Shown: positions 50,347 through 59,932 of the stretch, in pieces
Position numbering within the stretch: the first letter of the stretch is position 1
How the letters are laid out: every line of letters starts with the position of its first letter
Assembly: GCF_016806065.1 (NCBI RefSeq)
Contig: NZ_CP032407.1
Coordinates: forward strand, 62,001 to 126,000
Source: Rhizobium rosettiformans
Lineage (GTDB): Bacteria > Pseudomonadota > Alphaproteobacteria > Rhizobiales > Rhizobiaceae
Direction: 5' to 3'
DNA length: 64,000 bases
Notes under the pieces: generated by a model
Database searches by the model: none
What the model was told of the DNA's origin: nothing
What the model saw: the letters and a program-made list of their open reading frames with translations, nothing else
Program-made: the position numbers and the translations under genes

Positions 50347-50645
50347 TGAGCGATTTTCAGGACGAGAAGCCAGCTTTGACGCCGTTGGTGATCGGCTTGA
50401 CCCGTTCTCCGACGCTATGGGGCGTCCCCTACATGGCGGTCGTCCTGATCATCGGCGTGACAATCATTGGGTGGCTGGTGACGAACCATCTGGCGGCACT
50501 GCTGATCGCGCCAGCCGCCTATCTTGTCCTTTTCTCGCTTTGTGCCTGGGACAGCAAGATTCTCGACGTCCTGCAGGTCACGTCCCGCAAGACGCCAAGG
50601 ACCCCCAACAAACGCTTTTGGGGCACCAACTCATACGGACCATAG
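50346..50645 (+). CDS. virB3: VirB3-like inner-membrane protein
   Basis: The 99-residue product has the VirB3 layout: a polar start, PLVIGLTRSPTLWGVPYMAVVLIIGVTIIGWLV, a second helix LLIAPAAYLVLFSLCAWD and a basic end. VirB3 works next to the VirB4 ATPase and helps pilus assembly. The start overlaps the virB2 stop by one base, and three bases separate it from virB4. Confidence 0.87.
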   Translation: MSDFQDEKPALTPLVIGLTRSPTLWGVPYMAVVLIIGVTIIGWLVTNHLAALLIAPAAYLVLFSLCAWDSKILDVLQVTSRKTPRTPNKRFWGTNSYGP

Positions 50646-50648
50646 TAG

Positions 50649-53108
50649 ATGCTGAAAGTCGTCAAGGAAGAGCTTGGGTTTGGGGTGGTCGCCGGCAACG
50701 AGCGGCCTATGTCCGTTCACATCCCCTATATGCGGCATGTGTCTGACACGGTCATCGGGCTCGAGAATGGAACCCTGATCAGCGTCATCAAGCTTGATGG
50801 ACTGTTCTTCCAGACGGAGGACCAGGCCGAATTGAACATGCGTTCTGTTGTGCAGAACACCATGATCCGAGCTCTAGGTTCGAGCCGCTATTCTCTTTGG
50901 TCGACTGTAATCCGTCGTGAGGTCGAGACCGAAATCGGCGGTTCGTTCGATTCCTCCTTCTGCGAGATCCTGAACGACCGCTATATGGACCAACTTCGCA
51001 AGAAGCGGATGTTCACGAACGAAATCTACCTGACGATCGTGCGTTCGGGCATGAAAGGGGCGCTTGGCCTCGGCGACTCGCTGAAGCGGATCTTTGAACG
51101 CTCGAACAAGGAGGCCAGGTCCCAAGCGACCCGTGAAGACGTGACCGACCTCGAAGAGCTGGTTGGGAACATCGTGAAAGAGTTGCACAAGTACGGCGCA
51201 AAGCCGCTTGGCATTACGTATCGCAAGAAATCGGACGATACCGCGAAAAAGGACATCGATGGAGAAGACGCTAAGGGCGATCCGTATTCGGAGCCCTGCG
51301 AGTTCTTCAACACGATCCTGACCTGCGGTGTGCCGCGAAAGATGCGGCTTCCGCGCATGGGAATTCGGAACTACGTCGGCACTTCACGGCTTCACTTTTC
51401 AAAGCGGACTATGCAGGCACAAGCGGCGGTGGAAGAAGATAGCCGCTATGCCGCTCTACTCTCGATCAAAGAATATCCTCCATTCACTGGTCCCGGCATG
51501 CTGGATGGATTGCTCCAGGTGAACCATGAGTTCATCCTGACACAGTCGTTCACGCTGGCTGACAAGCCGATCGCACAAGAACGGATCAGCCGTCTCCAGC
51601 GTCAGATCAAGGCCTCCGACGAAGCGGGTAGCTCTGTCGAGTCCGAGATCGACTATGCGCTCAACAGCCTTCTTAATCAGGAGGCTGTTTTTGGATTTCA
51701 TCACTTCTCGCTGCTGTGCATTTCGCGGGACCTCGACGGATTGAGCCGTTGCGTGTCGGAACTTGGCGCTTGCCTCACCGACATGAACATCAACTGGCTC
51801 CGGGAGGATCTCAATCTTGAAGCGGCGTTCTGGGCGCAGCTGCCGGGAAACCGCTCCTACATCTCCCGCATCGCCATGCTGTCAAGCGCCAACTTCTCCG
51901 GCCTTTCCTCGATGCATAATTTCGCGACTGGACAAGCGGATCGGACCCATTGGGGCCTGCCGATCACCATTCTGGAAACGACCTCACAAACCCCCTACTG
52001 GTTCAACTTCCACCGTCGCGATATCGGGCACTTCACGGTGACTGGTCCGACAGGATCCGGCAAAACCGTAGGTTTGACCTTCCTGCTGGCTCAGGCGATG
52101 CGGGTATCACCCACGCCTCGCGCCGTGTTCTTCGACAAGGACCGGGGGGCTGAGATCTTCGTCAGGGCGATCGGCGGAGCCTACGAGGTTCTGTCTCCAG
52201 GAACACCCACGGGCTTTAACCCGCTGCAACTGGAAAACACCGGCGAGAACCGGGAATTTCTGGTCCGTCTGCTCAAGGCCATGCTGCGCGGCGATCGTCG
52301 CACCGACTTCACGCAAGAGGACGAGGACACGCTGGAAAAGGCAATCGTCCGGATTATGCAGGAGCCGGCAGCTCAGCGGAACCTCCCCAATCTTGCCGGC
52401 CTCTTGATGGGGCGGTCCAAGGCCGATGCCAACGATCTATACTCGCGGCTTCGCCCTTGGATCGAAGGCGAAAAAGCTTGGCTGTTCAACGCGCCCCATG
52501 ACGTCCTGTCCTTCTCGGGTCACAGCGTCTTTGGCTTTGATATGACCAACATCCTCGGAAACGAGGAGCTAAGAACCCCTGCGCTGATGTATCTTTACCA
52601 TCGGCTGGACGAGCTGCTGGACGGTAACCCCGTCATGTTCTTCATGGATGAAGGCTGGCAGCTGCTGATGGATGACACTTTCAGCGCCTTCATCGTCGAC
52701 AAGATGAAGACGATCCGAAAGCTCAACGGCATCGTGGGCTTTGGTACGCAGTCGGCTGCTGACATTACCAAATCCAAAGCGTCGCACACGCTCATTGAGC
52801 AATCGGCGACCAACATCCACTTCCCGAACCCACGGGCTGACGAAGAGAGCTACATCAAGCGCTTCGGCCTGACAGTGAAGGAGTTCAAGTTCATCAAGAA
52901 CACGCCTCCTGAAAAGAGAACCTTCCTGATTAAGCATGGCAACGACTCTGTCATTGCGCGTCTCGATCTGTCGACAATGCCGGATCTCGTGAAGGTGCTT
53001 TCAGGACGCAAGGAGACGATCGAGGAGTGCGCGGCACTTCGCGAGCAGTACGGAGACGAACCCGAAAACTGGTTGGCGAAATTCTGCGGATGGGAGAAGG
53101 CCGAATGA
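50649..53108 (+). CDS. virB4: VirB4-like T4SS ATPase
   Basis: The 819-residue protein is of normal VirB4 length. The N-terminal domain (CagE_TrbE_VirB type) reads [18 protein letters not shown] onward. The C-terminal ATPase has Walker A GPTGSGKT near residue 465 and Walker [13 protein letters not shown] near 661, followed by the [17 protein letters not shown] segment. VirB4 drives pilus biogenesis and substrate passage from the inner-membrane face. It overlaps the next gene by four bases. Confidence 0.94.
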   Translation: MLKVVKEELGFGVVAGNERPMSVHIPYMRHVSDTVIGLENGTLISVIKLDGLFFQTEDQAELNMRSVVQNTMIRALGSSRYSLWSTVIRREVETEIGGSFDSSFCEILNDRYMDQLRKKRMFTNEIYLTIVRSGMKGALGLGDSLKRIFERSNKEARSQATREDVTDLEELVGNIVKELHKYGAKPLGITYRKKSDDTAKKDIDGEDAKGDPYSEPCEFFNTILTCGVPRKMRLPRMGIRNYVGTSRLHFSKRTMQAQAAVEEDSRYAALLSIKEYPPFTGPGMLDGLLQVNHEFILTQSFTLADKPIAQERISRLQRQIKASDEAGSSVESEIDYALNSLLNQEAVFGFHHFSLLCISRDLDGLSRCVSELGACLTDMNINWLREDLNLEAAFWAQLPGNRSYISRIAMLSSANFSGLSSMHNFATGQADRTHWGLPITILETTSQTPYWFNFHRRDIGHFTVTGPTGSGKTVGLTFLLAQAMRVSPTPRAVFFDKDRGAEIFVRAIGGAYEVLSPGTPTGFNPLQLENTGENREFLVRLLKAMLRGDRRTDFTQEDEDTLEKAIVRIMQEPAAQRNLPNLAGLLMGRSKADANDLYSRLRPWIEGEKAWLFNAPHDVLSFSGHSVFGFDMTNILGNEELRTPALMYLYHRLDELLDGNPVMFFMDEGWQLLMDDTFSAFIVDKMKTIRKLNGIVGFGTQSAADITKSKASHTLIEQSATNIHFPNPRADEESYIKRFGLTVKEFKFIKNTPPEKRTFLIKHGNDSVIARLDLSTMPDLVKVLSGRKETIEECAALREQYGDEPENWLAKFCGWEKAE

Positions 53109-54196
53109 GGAACAGTCGGACTCTAACGCTGCTAGTTGCAGCCTTGGCTTGGGGAACAGCGCCCCCCGCCTCCTCGCAGGTTCCTGTTACGGATGGCGCC
53201 CTCACTTCAACAGATGCAGTGCGCAATGAAACGACGAAGCAGATCGAGGAAACAGACAGTCGCCGGCACTCCGTGAGCAAGAGCGTCACCTGCTCGATGT
53301 ACCGGCCGGGGCGCGGAGGTGACGCCCCCTCGGCAGCACAAGCCAATCCGGAGATTGTCGGGCTCGTGAAGCGAGTGGCGCGTGAGGAAGGGGTAGACGA
53401 AACCCTCTTCATGTCTCTCGTCTACCAGGAGAGCCGGTTCAATCCCTGCGCAAAGTCGCCTGTCGGCGCTATGGGCTTGTCGCAGCTGATGCCGGGCACA
53501 GCCAAGGATCTTGGCGTAAATCCTCACGATATCGAGGATAACCTTCGCGGCGGCGCACGCTACCTGAAGCAGCAGCTCCGCACCTTCAACGGCAATACCA
53601 ACCTTGCGCTCGCCGCGTACAACGCGGGGCCAGGCAACGTCCGCAAGTACGGCGGCATCCCTCCGTTCAAGGAGACGCAGGGCTATGTCGCCGCGATCAA
53701 AGGCAAATGGATGCCTCAGTTTGGAGGCTCTGATGTTTCGAACATCCCCGAAAACTTCGGCGGAGGCACGTCGGGCTTTTCAGGTGCGAGAGACGCAACG
53801 ATCAACTCAATGGCAACCAGCCAGTCGATTTCCGAAAACAGCGGGAACGTCGCGTCATGGCTTCAGCAACTCGGCCAGATGGAAAGCGGCACGATCCAAG
53901 ACAGCTGGGACCACAATTCCGGCGCACGCAATGCGAACCTCGAAATGATGAACCAGGTCATCCGCCTCGGAACAACGATGGCGGAGCTTATGAATTCTCA
54001 AAATGCACTTGATCTGGGCGGGCTCTCGGGGTCTTCGCGGTCCAGCGACTACAAGCGAGACGAGAAGGAAGACGATCGCGAGGTAGCTGACCTCTGCGAC
54101 AAGGAACTGCAGCTTGAGTGGAATCCGGAGGAACAGGCCTGCGTTCGAAAACTCGAACCAGAGGCTGACATGAAGCTGATGTTGAGCGCCGAATGA
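53105..54196 (+). CDS. Second SLT-type lytic transglycosylase in the virB operon
   Basis: The start at ATG 53105 overlaps the virB4 stop by four bases. The 363-residue protein has a signal peptide (cut near PPASSQVP) and an SLT domain at about 100-220. The catalytic Glu is in [11 protein letters not shown], followed by [35 protein letters not shown] and [24 protein letters not shown]-terminal region of about 140 residues is rich in Ser/Gly/Asn and ends with charged residues and two Cys. It differs clearly from the first SLT product, so they are not simple duplicates. Its place between virB4 and virB5 suggests a role in pilus passage. Confidence 0.85.
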   Translation: MRNSRTLTLLVAALAWGTAPPASSQVPVTDGALTSTDAVRNETTKQIEETDSRRHSVSKSVTCSMYRPGRGGDAPSAAQANPEIVGLVKRVAREEGVDETLFMSLVYQESRFNPCAKSPVGAMGLSQLMPGTAKDLGVNPHDIEDNLRGGARYLKQQLRTFNGNTNLALAAYNAGPGNVRKYGGIPPFKETQGYVAAIKGKWMPQFGGSDVSNIPENFGGGTSGFSGARDATINSMATSQSISENSGNVASWLQQLGQMESGTIQDSWDHNSGARNANLEMMNQVIRLGTTMAELMNSQNALDLGGLSGSSRSSDYKRDEKEDDREVADLCDKELQLEWNPEEQACVRKLEPEADMKLMLSAE

Positions 54197-54210
54197 CAAG
54201 GAGAACGGCC

Positions 54211-54909
54211 ATGAAAAGAGCATTTCTGACTGCGTTTTCGCTAGCGATGGCGTCTACTGCGCATGCACAGGTTCCCGTGATCGACAGCGCCAACCTGAAG
54301 ATTGCAACGGAAACCTCTCAGACGACCGATCAGATCCTGGATACGAACAGGCAAGTTCTGAAGACGGTAGAAGAGACGCTTAAAGCCGTCACGGGGGATC
54401 GCGGGAGCGTTTCAAATCCCATGCAGAACCTCGCCGTTGGTCAAGGGTTCAGCGTTTCTCAGATGCCGTCACTCGACAGCCTCATGCAGGGCGGAGTCCC
54501 GAACTTCGGCAGCATGGGCGGTGACATCGGCCAGATTGCCACCACCTTCATCAACGGTCTTCAGCTAGTAAAAAACTTGTCTGGCAAGGCGGACAGCACG
54601 TTCTCCGGCGACAAGTCCTACGAAGAGATGATGAAGACCGTCCTTGGAGTTGCTGCCCTAGTCACCGGCTCGCAACAGGCTGTTCAGTCGCGAACACAGG
54701 CATTCCAGCAGGCGGGTCAGCAGATCGGCCAGGCTCAAGACATCAAAGGGTCCATCGATCAGAACACGCAGCTGCAGGTTCAAACCGGCCTGACGATCAA
54801 CGAAATGATTGGCGTGATGAATGGGGCGGTGGGCTCCCTGCAGGCTCAAAACCAGCGCCGCCTTGTCGACATCTCCAATACCAAGAAGGCGCTGACCTAC
54901 GGTGACTAA
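54211..54909 (+). CDS. virB5: VirB5-like minor pilin
   Basis: The ATG at 54211 is supported by AAGGAG six to seven bases upstream; an in-frame ATG at 54193 overlaps the previous stop. The 232-residue product has a signal peptide (cut near AHAQVPV) and the VirB5 start VPVIDSANLKIATETSQTTDQILDTNRQVL. It is largely helical, with many Gln and Ser, as in VirB5/TrbJ proteins, and lies at the usual place before virB6. It should sit at the pilus tip or base. It overlaps the lipoprotein gene by eight bases. Confidence 0.83.
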   Translation: MKRAFLTAFSLAMASTAHAQVPVIDSANLKIATETSQTTDQILDTNRQVLKTVEETLKAVTGDRGSVSNPMQNLAVGQGFSVSQMPSLDSLMQGGVPNFGSMGGDIGQIATTFINGLQLVKNLSGKADSTFSGDKSYEEMMKTVLGVAALVTGSQQAVQSRTQAFQQAGQQIGQAQDIKGSIDQNTQLQVQTGLTINEMIGVMNGAVGSLQAQNQRRLVDISNTKKALTYGD

Positions 54910-55138
54910 GACATTTCGAGTGAAAGGCTTTGTGCTCCTCTCCGTTCTGGTTGCTGCCGGCGTAACTGGCTGCGCCGGTGCTCCGAAAGAGAAGACTGCA
55001 CCATGCAAGAGGCCGGCAAACCTCACATCCTACGCCGAGCATCCGCGACAGGAATGTGGCCCAATGACCAGCGTGAATGGCAACCCATCGGAAGCGCTGG
55101 CGGCGATCGACGCTTTCGCTGCAAGCGGAGAGCAGTGA
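54902..55138 (+). CDS. Small lipoprotein in the VirB7 position
   Basis: The start is GTG 54902, overlapping the end of virB5. The 78-residue product has a lipoprotein signal with the lipobox VTGC (Cys at about 24) and a mature part of about 54 residues with two further Cys. In virB operons this place belongs to VirB7, the outer-membrane lipoprotein that binds VirB9, or to entry-exclusion lipoproteins. The sequence CKRPANLTSYAEHPRQECGPM favours the latter as much as VirB7, so I give no gene symbol. Confidence 0.7.
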   Translation: MTKTFRVKGFVLLSVLVAAGVTGCAGAPKEKTAPCKRPANLTSYAEHPRQECGPMTSVNGNPSEALAAIDAFAASGEQ

Positions 55139-55142
55139 CCCC

Positions 55143-56171
55143 ATGAACTTTCTAGGCGGCCTGCTTGAGGCTCTTGAAGATGCAGGGCGGAATTTCTCCC
55201 AACGGGCTTATGAGGTCGTTGGCGACGAGATCATGCCCTTGCTGACGATCATGCTTATTGCCTACGTCGCCTATTACGGACTTCAACTCGTCATGGGGAC
55301 CGCGCGAGTGAGCGTCGGCGAGATCGTCGGCCGGGTCGTGCGGATGATACTTATCGTCGCCTTTATTGATCAGTGGGGCAACTTCCAACTCTTCTTTTAC
55401 GACTGGCTGAACAACACGCCTGAAGACGTGGGGCGGGCGCTCTTGACGGCTAGCAGTACCGGGATAACTGAGCCGACAGACGGCCTCTCCATGATTTGGG
55501 AGACGGCAAATGAGGCAGCAGCAGCATTCGCGGAGCAGTCGGGCTACTTCGCCATTCTCCCGGGCCTTGTAGGGTTCCTGATCATGCTGGCGGTTGGGCT
55601 GTTCATTGCAGTTGCGCTTGCCATCCTAGTGCTTGCGAAGGTGATGATGTGGGTGCTGCTTGGCACTGCACCGATCTTTATCGCCTGCCTATTGTTTGAT
55701 TCCACACGCCAGTACGGAATGGCTTGGTTCCAGCAGGTTTTGACGTACGCAATCATTCCGCTCTTCGTTTACGTCGTCGCCGCCTTTCTCATCACGACCA
55801 TGGACGCTGAACTGCAGAAGGTCGCAGCGGCAGCATCCGCAAACGAGATCCAGTTAGACGATATCTCGGCTTTCGTCCTGATCTGTGCGGCTGGCGCTTT
55901 TGTCCTCTTCAACATTCAAACTCTTGCCCAGGGAATTACCGGGGGCGTGGCAACGGGCGTTGGGCAGATCGCTCGATCGGTTGGCTACGCGACCGGTGTT
56001 GCACTGCCGGCACGAGCTTTGACCGCGACACGTTCTGTAGCCGGCAGGGCTGGAGAATTAGGAATGGCCGCACGCGCCAGAACCCATGCCGGCATGAGGG
56101 AAAACATCCAAAACGCCGGTGCAGCAGAAGCGATGCAAAACAGAATTACCAACAACAGTCTGCCCAACTAG
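55143..56171 (+). CDS. virB6: VirB6-like polytopic inner-membrane protein
   Basis: The start is ATG 55143, four bases after the lipoprotein stop. The 342-residue protein has five to six membrane helices (TIMLIAYVAYYGLQLVMG, IVRMILIVAFIDQWGNF, GLVGFLIMLAVGLFIAVALAILVLAKVMMWVLLGTAPIFIA, YAIIPLFVYVVAAFLIT, AFVLICAAGAFVLF). This is the TrbL/VirB6 pattern, followed by a soluble tail of about 60 residues. It forms part of the inner-membrane pore. A gap of 33 bases leads to virB8. Confidence 0.88.
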   Translation: MNFLGGLLEALEDAGRNFSQRAYEVVGDEIMPLLTIMLIAYVAYYGLQLVMGTARVSVGEIVGRVVRMILIVAFIDQWGNFQLFFYDWLNNTPEDVGRALLTASSTGITEPTDGLSMIWETANEAAAAFAEQSGYFAILPGLVGFLIMLAVGLFIAVALAILVLAKVMMWVLLGTAPIFIACLLFDSTRQYGMAWFQQVLTYAIIPLFVYVVAAFLITTMDAELQKVAAAASANEIQLDDISAFVLICAAGAFVLFNIQTLAQGITGGVATGVGQIARSVGYATGVALPARALTATRSVAGRAGELGMAARARTHAGMRENIQNAGAAEAMQNRITNNSLPN

Positions 56172-56204
56172 GCAACTGGTGGCGGGAATTAAGGGCTAGG
56201 ATAG

Positions 56205-56897
56205 ATGGCAGAGAATAACGATGCTCTCCGGAGCTATTTTCAGGATGGGGACCGTTGGGAACAAGAGATCGTAAAAAAGGCCAAACGGTCCAAGGCGTTC
56301 GCTTGGCTGATTACGCTGATCTTCGGCGGCATCACGATCCTGTCGCTCTCCGCATTGGTGATGCTCGTGCCCCTCAAGAGCTTCGAGCCGTACATTGTCG
56401 AGGTCGACAAGAACACTGGCTATATTGAGGTCAAGACAGGGCTGACCCGAACATCGAACATCACCGATCAGCAGGCGGTCACTCAGGCGAATGTCGTCCG
56501 TTACATTCGATCCCGCGAGGGCTATGATCCTTTTGCCATTGAGCAGAACTTTGGAATTGCAGCTTTGCTCTCCACCGGGGACGCAGCGCGCGACCTCCAG
56601 GCCCAATGGAGTGCCGCGAACCCTGACAATCCAGCTCGCCGGCTCGGCAAAAATAAGTCGATCACCGTCGACATAAAGTCTGTCACCTTCCCGAACACGA
56701 CAACGGCGCTCGTCCGGTTCTCGACGCATGAGCGCTCTGATGCAGACGTCATCACGCGCCATTTCATCTCTATCGTTCGCTATCGCTACACCGATACGCC
56801 AGAGCGCAACGAATGGCGCTTCGAAAACCCGTTGGGCTTCCAAGTTTATGACTACCGCCGTGATCAGGAAACGGTGACCTCGGGAGGCCAGCAGTGA
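56205..56897 (+). CDS. virB8: VirB8-like core assembly protein
   Basis: The 230-residue protein has a cytoplasmic start with many charges, one membrane helix at about 32-56 (AFAWLITLIFGGITILSLSALVMLVPL) and a periplasmic domain. That domain reads LKSFEPYIVEVDKNTGYIEVK, VRYIRSREGYDP and FISIVRYRYTDTPERNEWRFENPLGFQVYDYRRDQE, in the VirB8 pattern. It acts as a bridge between inner- and outer-membrane parts. It overlaps virB9 by four bases. Confidence 0.92.
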   Translation: MAENNDALRSYFQDGDRWEQEIVKKAKRSKAFAWLITLIFGGITILSLSALVMLVPLKSFEPYIVEVDKNTGYIEVKTGLTRTSNITDQQAVTQANVVRYIRSREGYDPFAIEQNFGIAALLSTGDAARDLQAQWSAANPDNPARRLGKNKSITVDIKSVTFPNTTTALVRFSTHERSDADVITRHFISIVRYRYTDTPERNEWRFENPLGFQVYDYRRDQETVTSGGQQ

Positions 56898-57706
56898 AAT
56901 ATGGCTTCCTACTAGCGGCGTCGATCGCCGCTCTCACGATGACTCACGCCTATGCGGCGCAACAGCCCCGCCCTGGCAGTCTGGATGCGCGTGTGACCAG
57001 TGTCGTCTATCAGCCGAACAACGTCGTGAAGGTGTCTGCAACCTACGGCATCTCAACGATGATCATCTTCGACGAAGATGAGAAGTTTGAGACGATCTCG
57101 CTTGGCGACACCGACAGTTGGCAGGTTGCCCCGTCCGAAAAGGGCAACATCCTTTTCGTCAAGCCGATAGCCAAGGACGTTTCCACAAACATGAACGTGG
57201 TGACCTCAAAGAGGATCTACTTCCTTGAGCTGAACGACTATGCACCGGAAGCAGGGAAAAAGGTCTTCGGCATTCGCTTCGTTTATCCCGAGAAGAACCT
57301 GAACGAGTCTCTGCGGAAGGAGGCTGAGTTTCGGGCAGCTAACCCGAACATTTCGAGCATCGACAAAGCGAACGTCAATATTGACTACTCTTTCTCGGGC
57401 GACGCGGCGCTGAAGCCGACAATGGTCTTCGATGACGGAAAGAAGACCTTTTTCAAGTTCGGCCGAGGGACCGTGCCGGCCATTTTTGCCGTTCAATCCG
57501 ACTTCTCAGAGACCCTGCGAAACTTCCGCAAGGAAGGCGAATACATCGTCGTTGACGGCGTAGCCACGCAATACACGCTCCGGGACGGAAACCAGTGGAC
57601 GTGCATTTTCAACCTCCGCAAGCCGGACTTTGCAGCACCTGATCCTGACATCTTGGCTCCGAAGCCGGATCCTGATGCCAGCAAACGCAGGAGGAGCGGC
57701 AACTAA
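56894..57706 (+). CDS. virB9: VirB9-like outer-membrane complex protein
   Basis: The 270-residue product has a signal peptide (cut near AYAAQQP) and the VirB9 pattern: RPGSLDARVTSVVYQPNNVVKVSATYGISTMIIFDEDEKFETISLGD, then the central NIDYSFSGDAALKPTMVFDDGKKTFFKF and a C-terminal domain FAVQSDFSETL, GEYIVVDGVATQYTLRDG. It forms the outer-membrane core with VirB7 and VirB10. It overlaps virB10 by one base. Confidence 0.93.
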   Translation: MKYGFLLAASIAALTMTHAYAAQQPRPGSLDARVTSVVYQPNNVVKVSATYGISTMIIFDEDEKFETISLGDTDSWQVAPSEKGNILFVKPIAKDVSTNMNVVTSKRIYFLELNDYAPEAGKKVFGIRFVYPEKNLNESLRKEAEFRAANPNISSIDKANVNIDYSFSGDAALKPTMVFDDGKKTFFKFGRGTVPAIFAVQSDFSETLRNFRKEGEYIVVDGVATQYTLRDGNQWTCIFNLRKPDFAAPDPDILAPKPDPDASKRRRSGN

Positions 57707-58929
57707 TGAAGCGCAGCCCTGAACTCGACGCAATGGCGGCGGCCGACGAGGCCGAAATCAGCAATCGAAACGTGAAGCGCAATCAAACGGTCGGCATGGC
57801 CGCCCTTTTGCTGGCTGGCGTCTTCGCCGCGTACCTGGTGCTCGCCACGTCCGGAGAAAGCCCGCCTGAAAGCCCGCAAAGTGAGGAGGAGTTCCGTACC
57901 ACGACCTTCCGGCCGCCCGGTTTCGTGCGCGATGGAGAACCTACTCCCCCACCACCCGAACAGCCTGTCTTGGAACTTCCACCTCCGCCACCTCCGCCGC
58001 CACCTCCGCCGCCAGCTCCGCCGGTGGACGTCACTGAATTCAACGTGCCTCCCCCGCCCGAAGTAGCTCAACCGGCGAGCGCGCCCCCGCCCGCCGAAGA
58101 GGTATTTCCGGAGCGATTTCGGTCAAAGCTAATCACGCTTGACCAGAACCTGGGAGGATCCGCGAATGGTTCGCTCGATGGCTCGAACGGCGGCACGCCT
58201 TTGACCGTCGCTGGCGAGGATCGCAACAGCCAGTACCTGTCCTCAGCGAGTGCTATCGGTGACCGTTCCGCCAAAGCCCGGCAGATTGAGCGCATCGACG
58301 CCATGATCCCAGAGGGCACGCTGATCCCCGGCATCTTGGAATCGGCGATCGTCAGCGACCTTCCGGGCCAAGTCCGGGCCATCACATCCAAGGATGTCTA
58401 CTCCTTCGATGGGCGGCGCGTCCTGATCCCAACAGGAACCCGCCTGATCGGGGAATATCAGTCCGAAGTTACGCGGGGGCAGAAGCGGGTCTTTGTCGTG
58501 TGGACGAGGTTGATCCGGGATGACGGCGTGTCGGTGCGCTTGAACTCCATCGGCACGGACAGCCTCGGGCGATCGGGCCTGACGGGTCATGTCGACAACA
58601 AGTTTCGTGAGCGCTTTGGCGCATCAATCTTGCTGTCGATCGTCGGAGGCGGTGCAAGCTATCTAACCGGATACGGTAGCGACTCCAGCTCCGGAAACGA
58701 TGACGCCGAAAGAGGTGCTGAACTGGCGCGAGAAACGATCGCGCAGACCTTCAGCGACATGGCGAACACGGTCCTTGCCGAAAACCTCAGGATCCCGCCA
58801 ACGATCAGCGTACCGCAAGGCGAGCGGATCTTTGTCTATGTTCGCCAGGACCTCGATTTCAGCGCCATGTACGACGATCCTGTCACGGAAGCGATGAAGG
58901 AGATCAAACGTGAACGTTATGGTAGGTAA
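57706..58929 (+). CDS. virB10: VirB10-like channel protein spanning both membranes
   Basis: The 407-residue protein has a membrane helix at about 28-47 (GMAALLLAGVFAAYLVLATS), a proline-rich arm (about 78-130) with an uninterrupted run of prolines around 90-107, and a C-terminal TrbI/VirB10 domain. The latter reads LIPGILESAIVSDLPGQVRAITSKDVYSFDG, IPTGTRLIGEYQSEVTRGQKRVFVVWTRLIRDDGVSV and RIFVYVRQDLDF. It forms the periplasmic channel and senses ATP energy from VirB4 and VirB11. It overlaps the virB11 start by about 20 bases. Confidence 0.93.
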   Translation: MKRSPELDAMAAADEAEISNRNVKRNQTVGMAALLLAGVFAAYLVLATSGESPPESPQSEEEFRTTTFRPPGFVRDGEPTPPPPEQPVLELPPPPPPPPPPPPAPPVDVTEFNVPPPPEVAQPASAPPPAEEVFPERFRSKLITLDQNLGGSANGSLDGSNGGTPLTVAGEDRNSQYLSSASAIGDRSAKARQIERIDAMIPEGTLIPGILESAIVSDLPGQVRAITSKDVYSFDGRRVLIPTGTRLIGEYQSEVTRGQKRVFVVWTRLIRDDGVSVRLNSIGTDSLGRSGLTGHVDNKFRERFGASILLSIVGGGASYLTGYGSDSSSGNDDAERGAELARETIAQTFSDMANTVLAENLRIPPTISVPQGERIFVYVRQDLDFSAMYDDPVTEAMKEIKRERYGR

Positions 58930-59932
58930 CACGACCGCTCATGATCCTCATTATTTCCTGAACCGGTCTCTGGAGCCCATCAGGCAATTTCTCGATGACC
59001 CGAAGGTGGTTGAGATTGCGGTGAACCGGCCAGGCCAAGTCTATGTTGAACGCTTCGGTGCTGATCACATGGAGCATCATGAAATCGATGCTCTGACTGC
59101 ACGCGAGATTGAAAACATTGGCGAGCGGGTTGCCGCAGCGACGAAGCAGTTCCTCAACGCCGCTAATCCGATCCTTAGTGCAGCACTGCCATCCGGCGAA
59201 CGTATCCAGGTCGTCTTGCCGCCCGCGGCACCCGACGGTGGGTCGATCACGATCCGTAAGCAGGTTGTGCAGAATTTCTCTCTGCAGGACTACCGTGACA
59301 ACGGCTCTCTCGACAAAGTCTCGGTTGCTGTCGGGGGCTTAAGCGACGTGGATCGGGAGCTGATCGCCTATCTACGCGCAGAGAAGATCTACGACTTCAT
59401 CCATACGGCCATCACGAAGCGGGTTTCGATCCTGATCAGTGGCGGCACGTCGTCGGGAAAAACCACGTTTCTGAACGCTTGTCTGAACTCCGTAGACCTG
59501 AATGAGCGGATCCTGACGCTTGAAGACACTCGTGAGCTATTCCCCCCACAGAAGAACGCGGTCCACCTGATCGCCTCCAAGGATGGGCAAGGCACCGCAA
59601 ACGTCACGATTCAGAACCTTCTTGAATCGGCGCTTCGAATGCGGCCGGATCGCCTCTTTGTTGGCGAGATTCGTGGAGCTGAGGCCTTTTCATTCCTTCG
59701 CGCCATCAACACAGGCCACCCGGGCAGCATGTCGACAGTACACGCCGATACGCCGCTCGGCGCCTATGAACAGCTTGCCATGATGATGCAGCAGTCCGGC
59801 ATGTCCGCCGGCTACTCCAAGCAGGATCTGATGTCCTACATCCAAATGGTCATTCCGATCGTCATCCAGCTCAGGCGGGAAGGCGGCAAGCGCGGGGTTT
59901 CCGAAATCTACTTCGCACGGGATGCATCATGA
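58910..59932 (+). CDS. virB11: VirB11-like hexameric ATPase
   Basis: GTG 58910 is used as the start (ATG 58919 is an alternative, three codons later). The 340-residue protein has the N-terminal domain FLDDPKVVEIAVNRPGQVYVE and a RecA-like ATPase. The latter has Walker A ISGGTSSGKTTFLNA near residue 185, the Asp box LTLEDTRELF, a Walker-B-like LFVGEIRGAEAFSFLRAINTGHPGSMSTVHADT, and conserved Arg and His residues. It forms a cytoplasmic hexamer that powers assembly and transport. It overlaps virD4 by four bases. Confidence 0.94.
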   Translation: MNVMVGNTTAHDPHYFLNRSLEPIRQFLDDPKVVEIAVNRPGQVYVERFGADHMEHHEIDALTAREIENIGERVAAATKQFLNAANPILSAALPSGERIQVVLPPAAPDGGSITIRKQVVQNFSLQDYRDNGSLDKVSVAVGGLSDVDRELIAYLRAEKIYDFIHTAITKRVSILISGGTSSGKTTFLNACLNSVDLNERILTLEDTRELFPPQKNAVHLIASKDGQGTANVTIQNLLESALRMRPDRLFVGEIRGAEAFSFLRAINTGHPGSMSTVHADTPLGAYEQLAMMMQQSGMSAGYSKQDLMSYIQMVIPIVIQLRREGGKRGVSEIYFARDAS

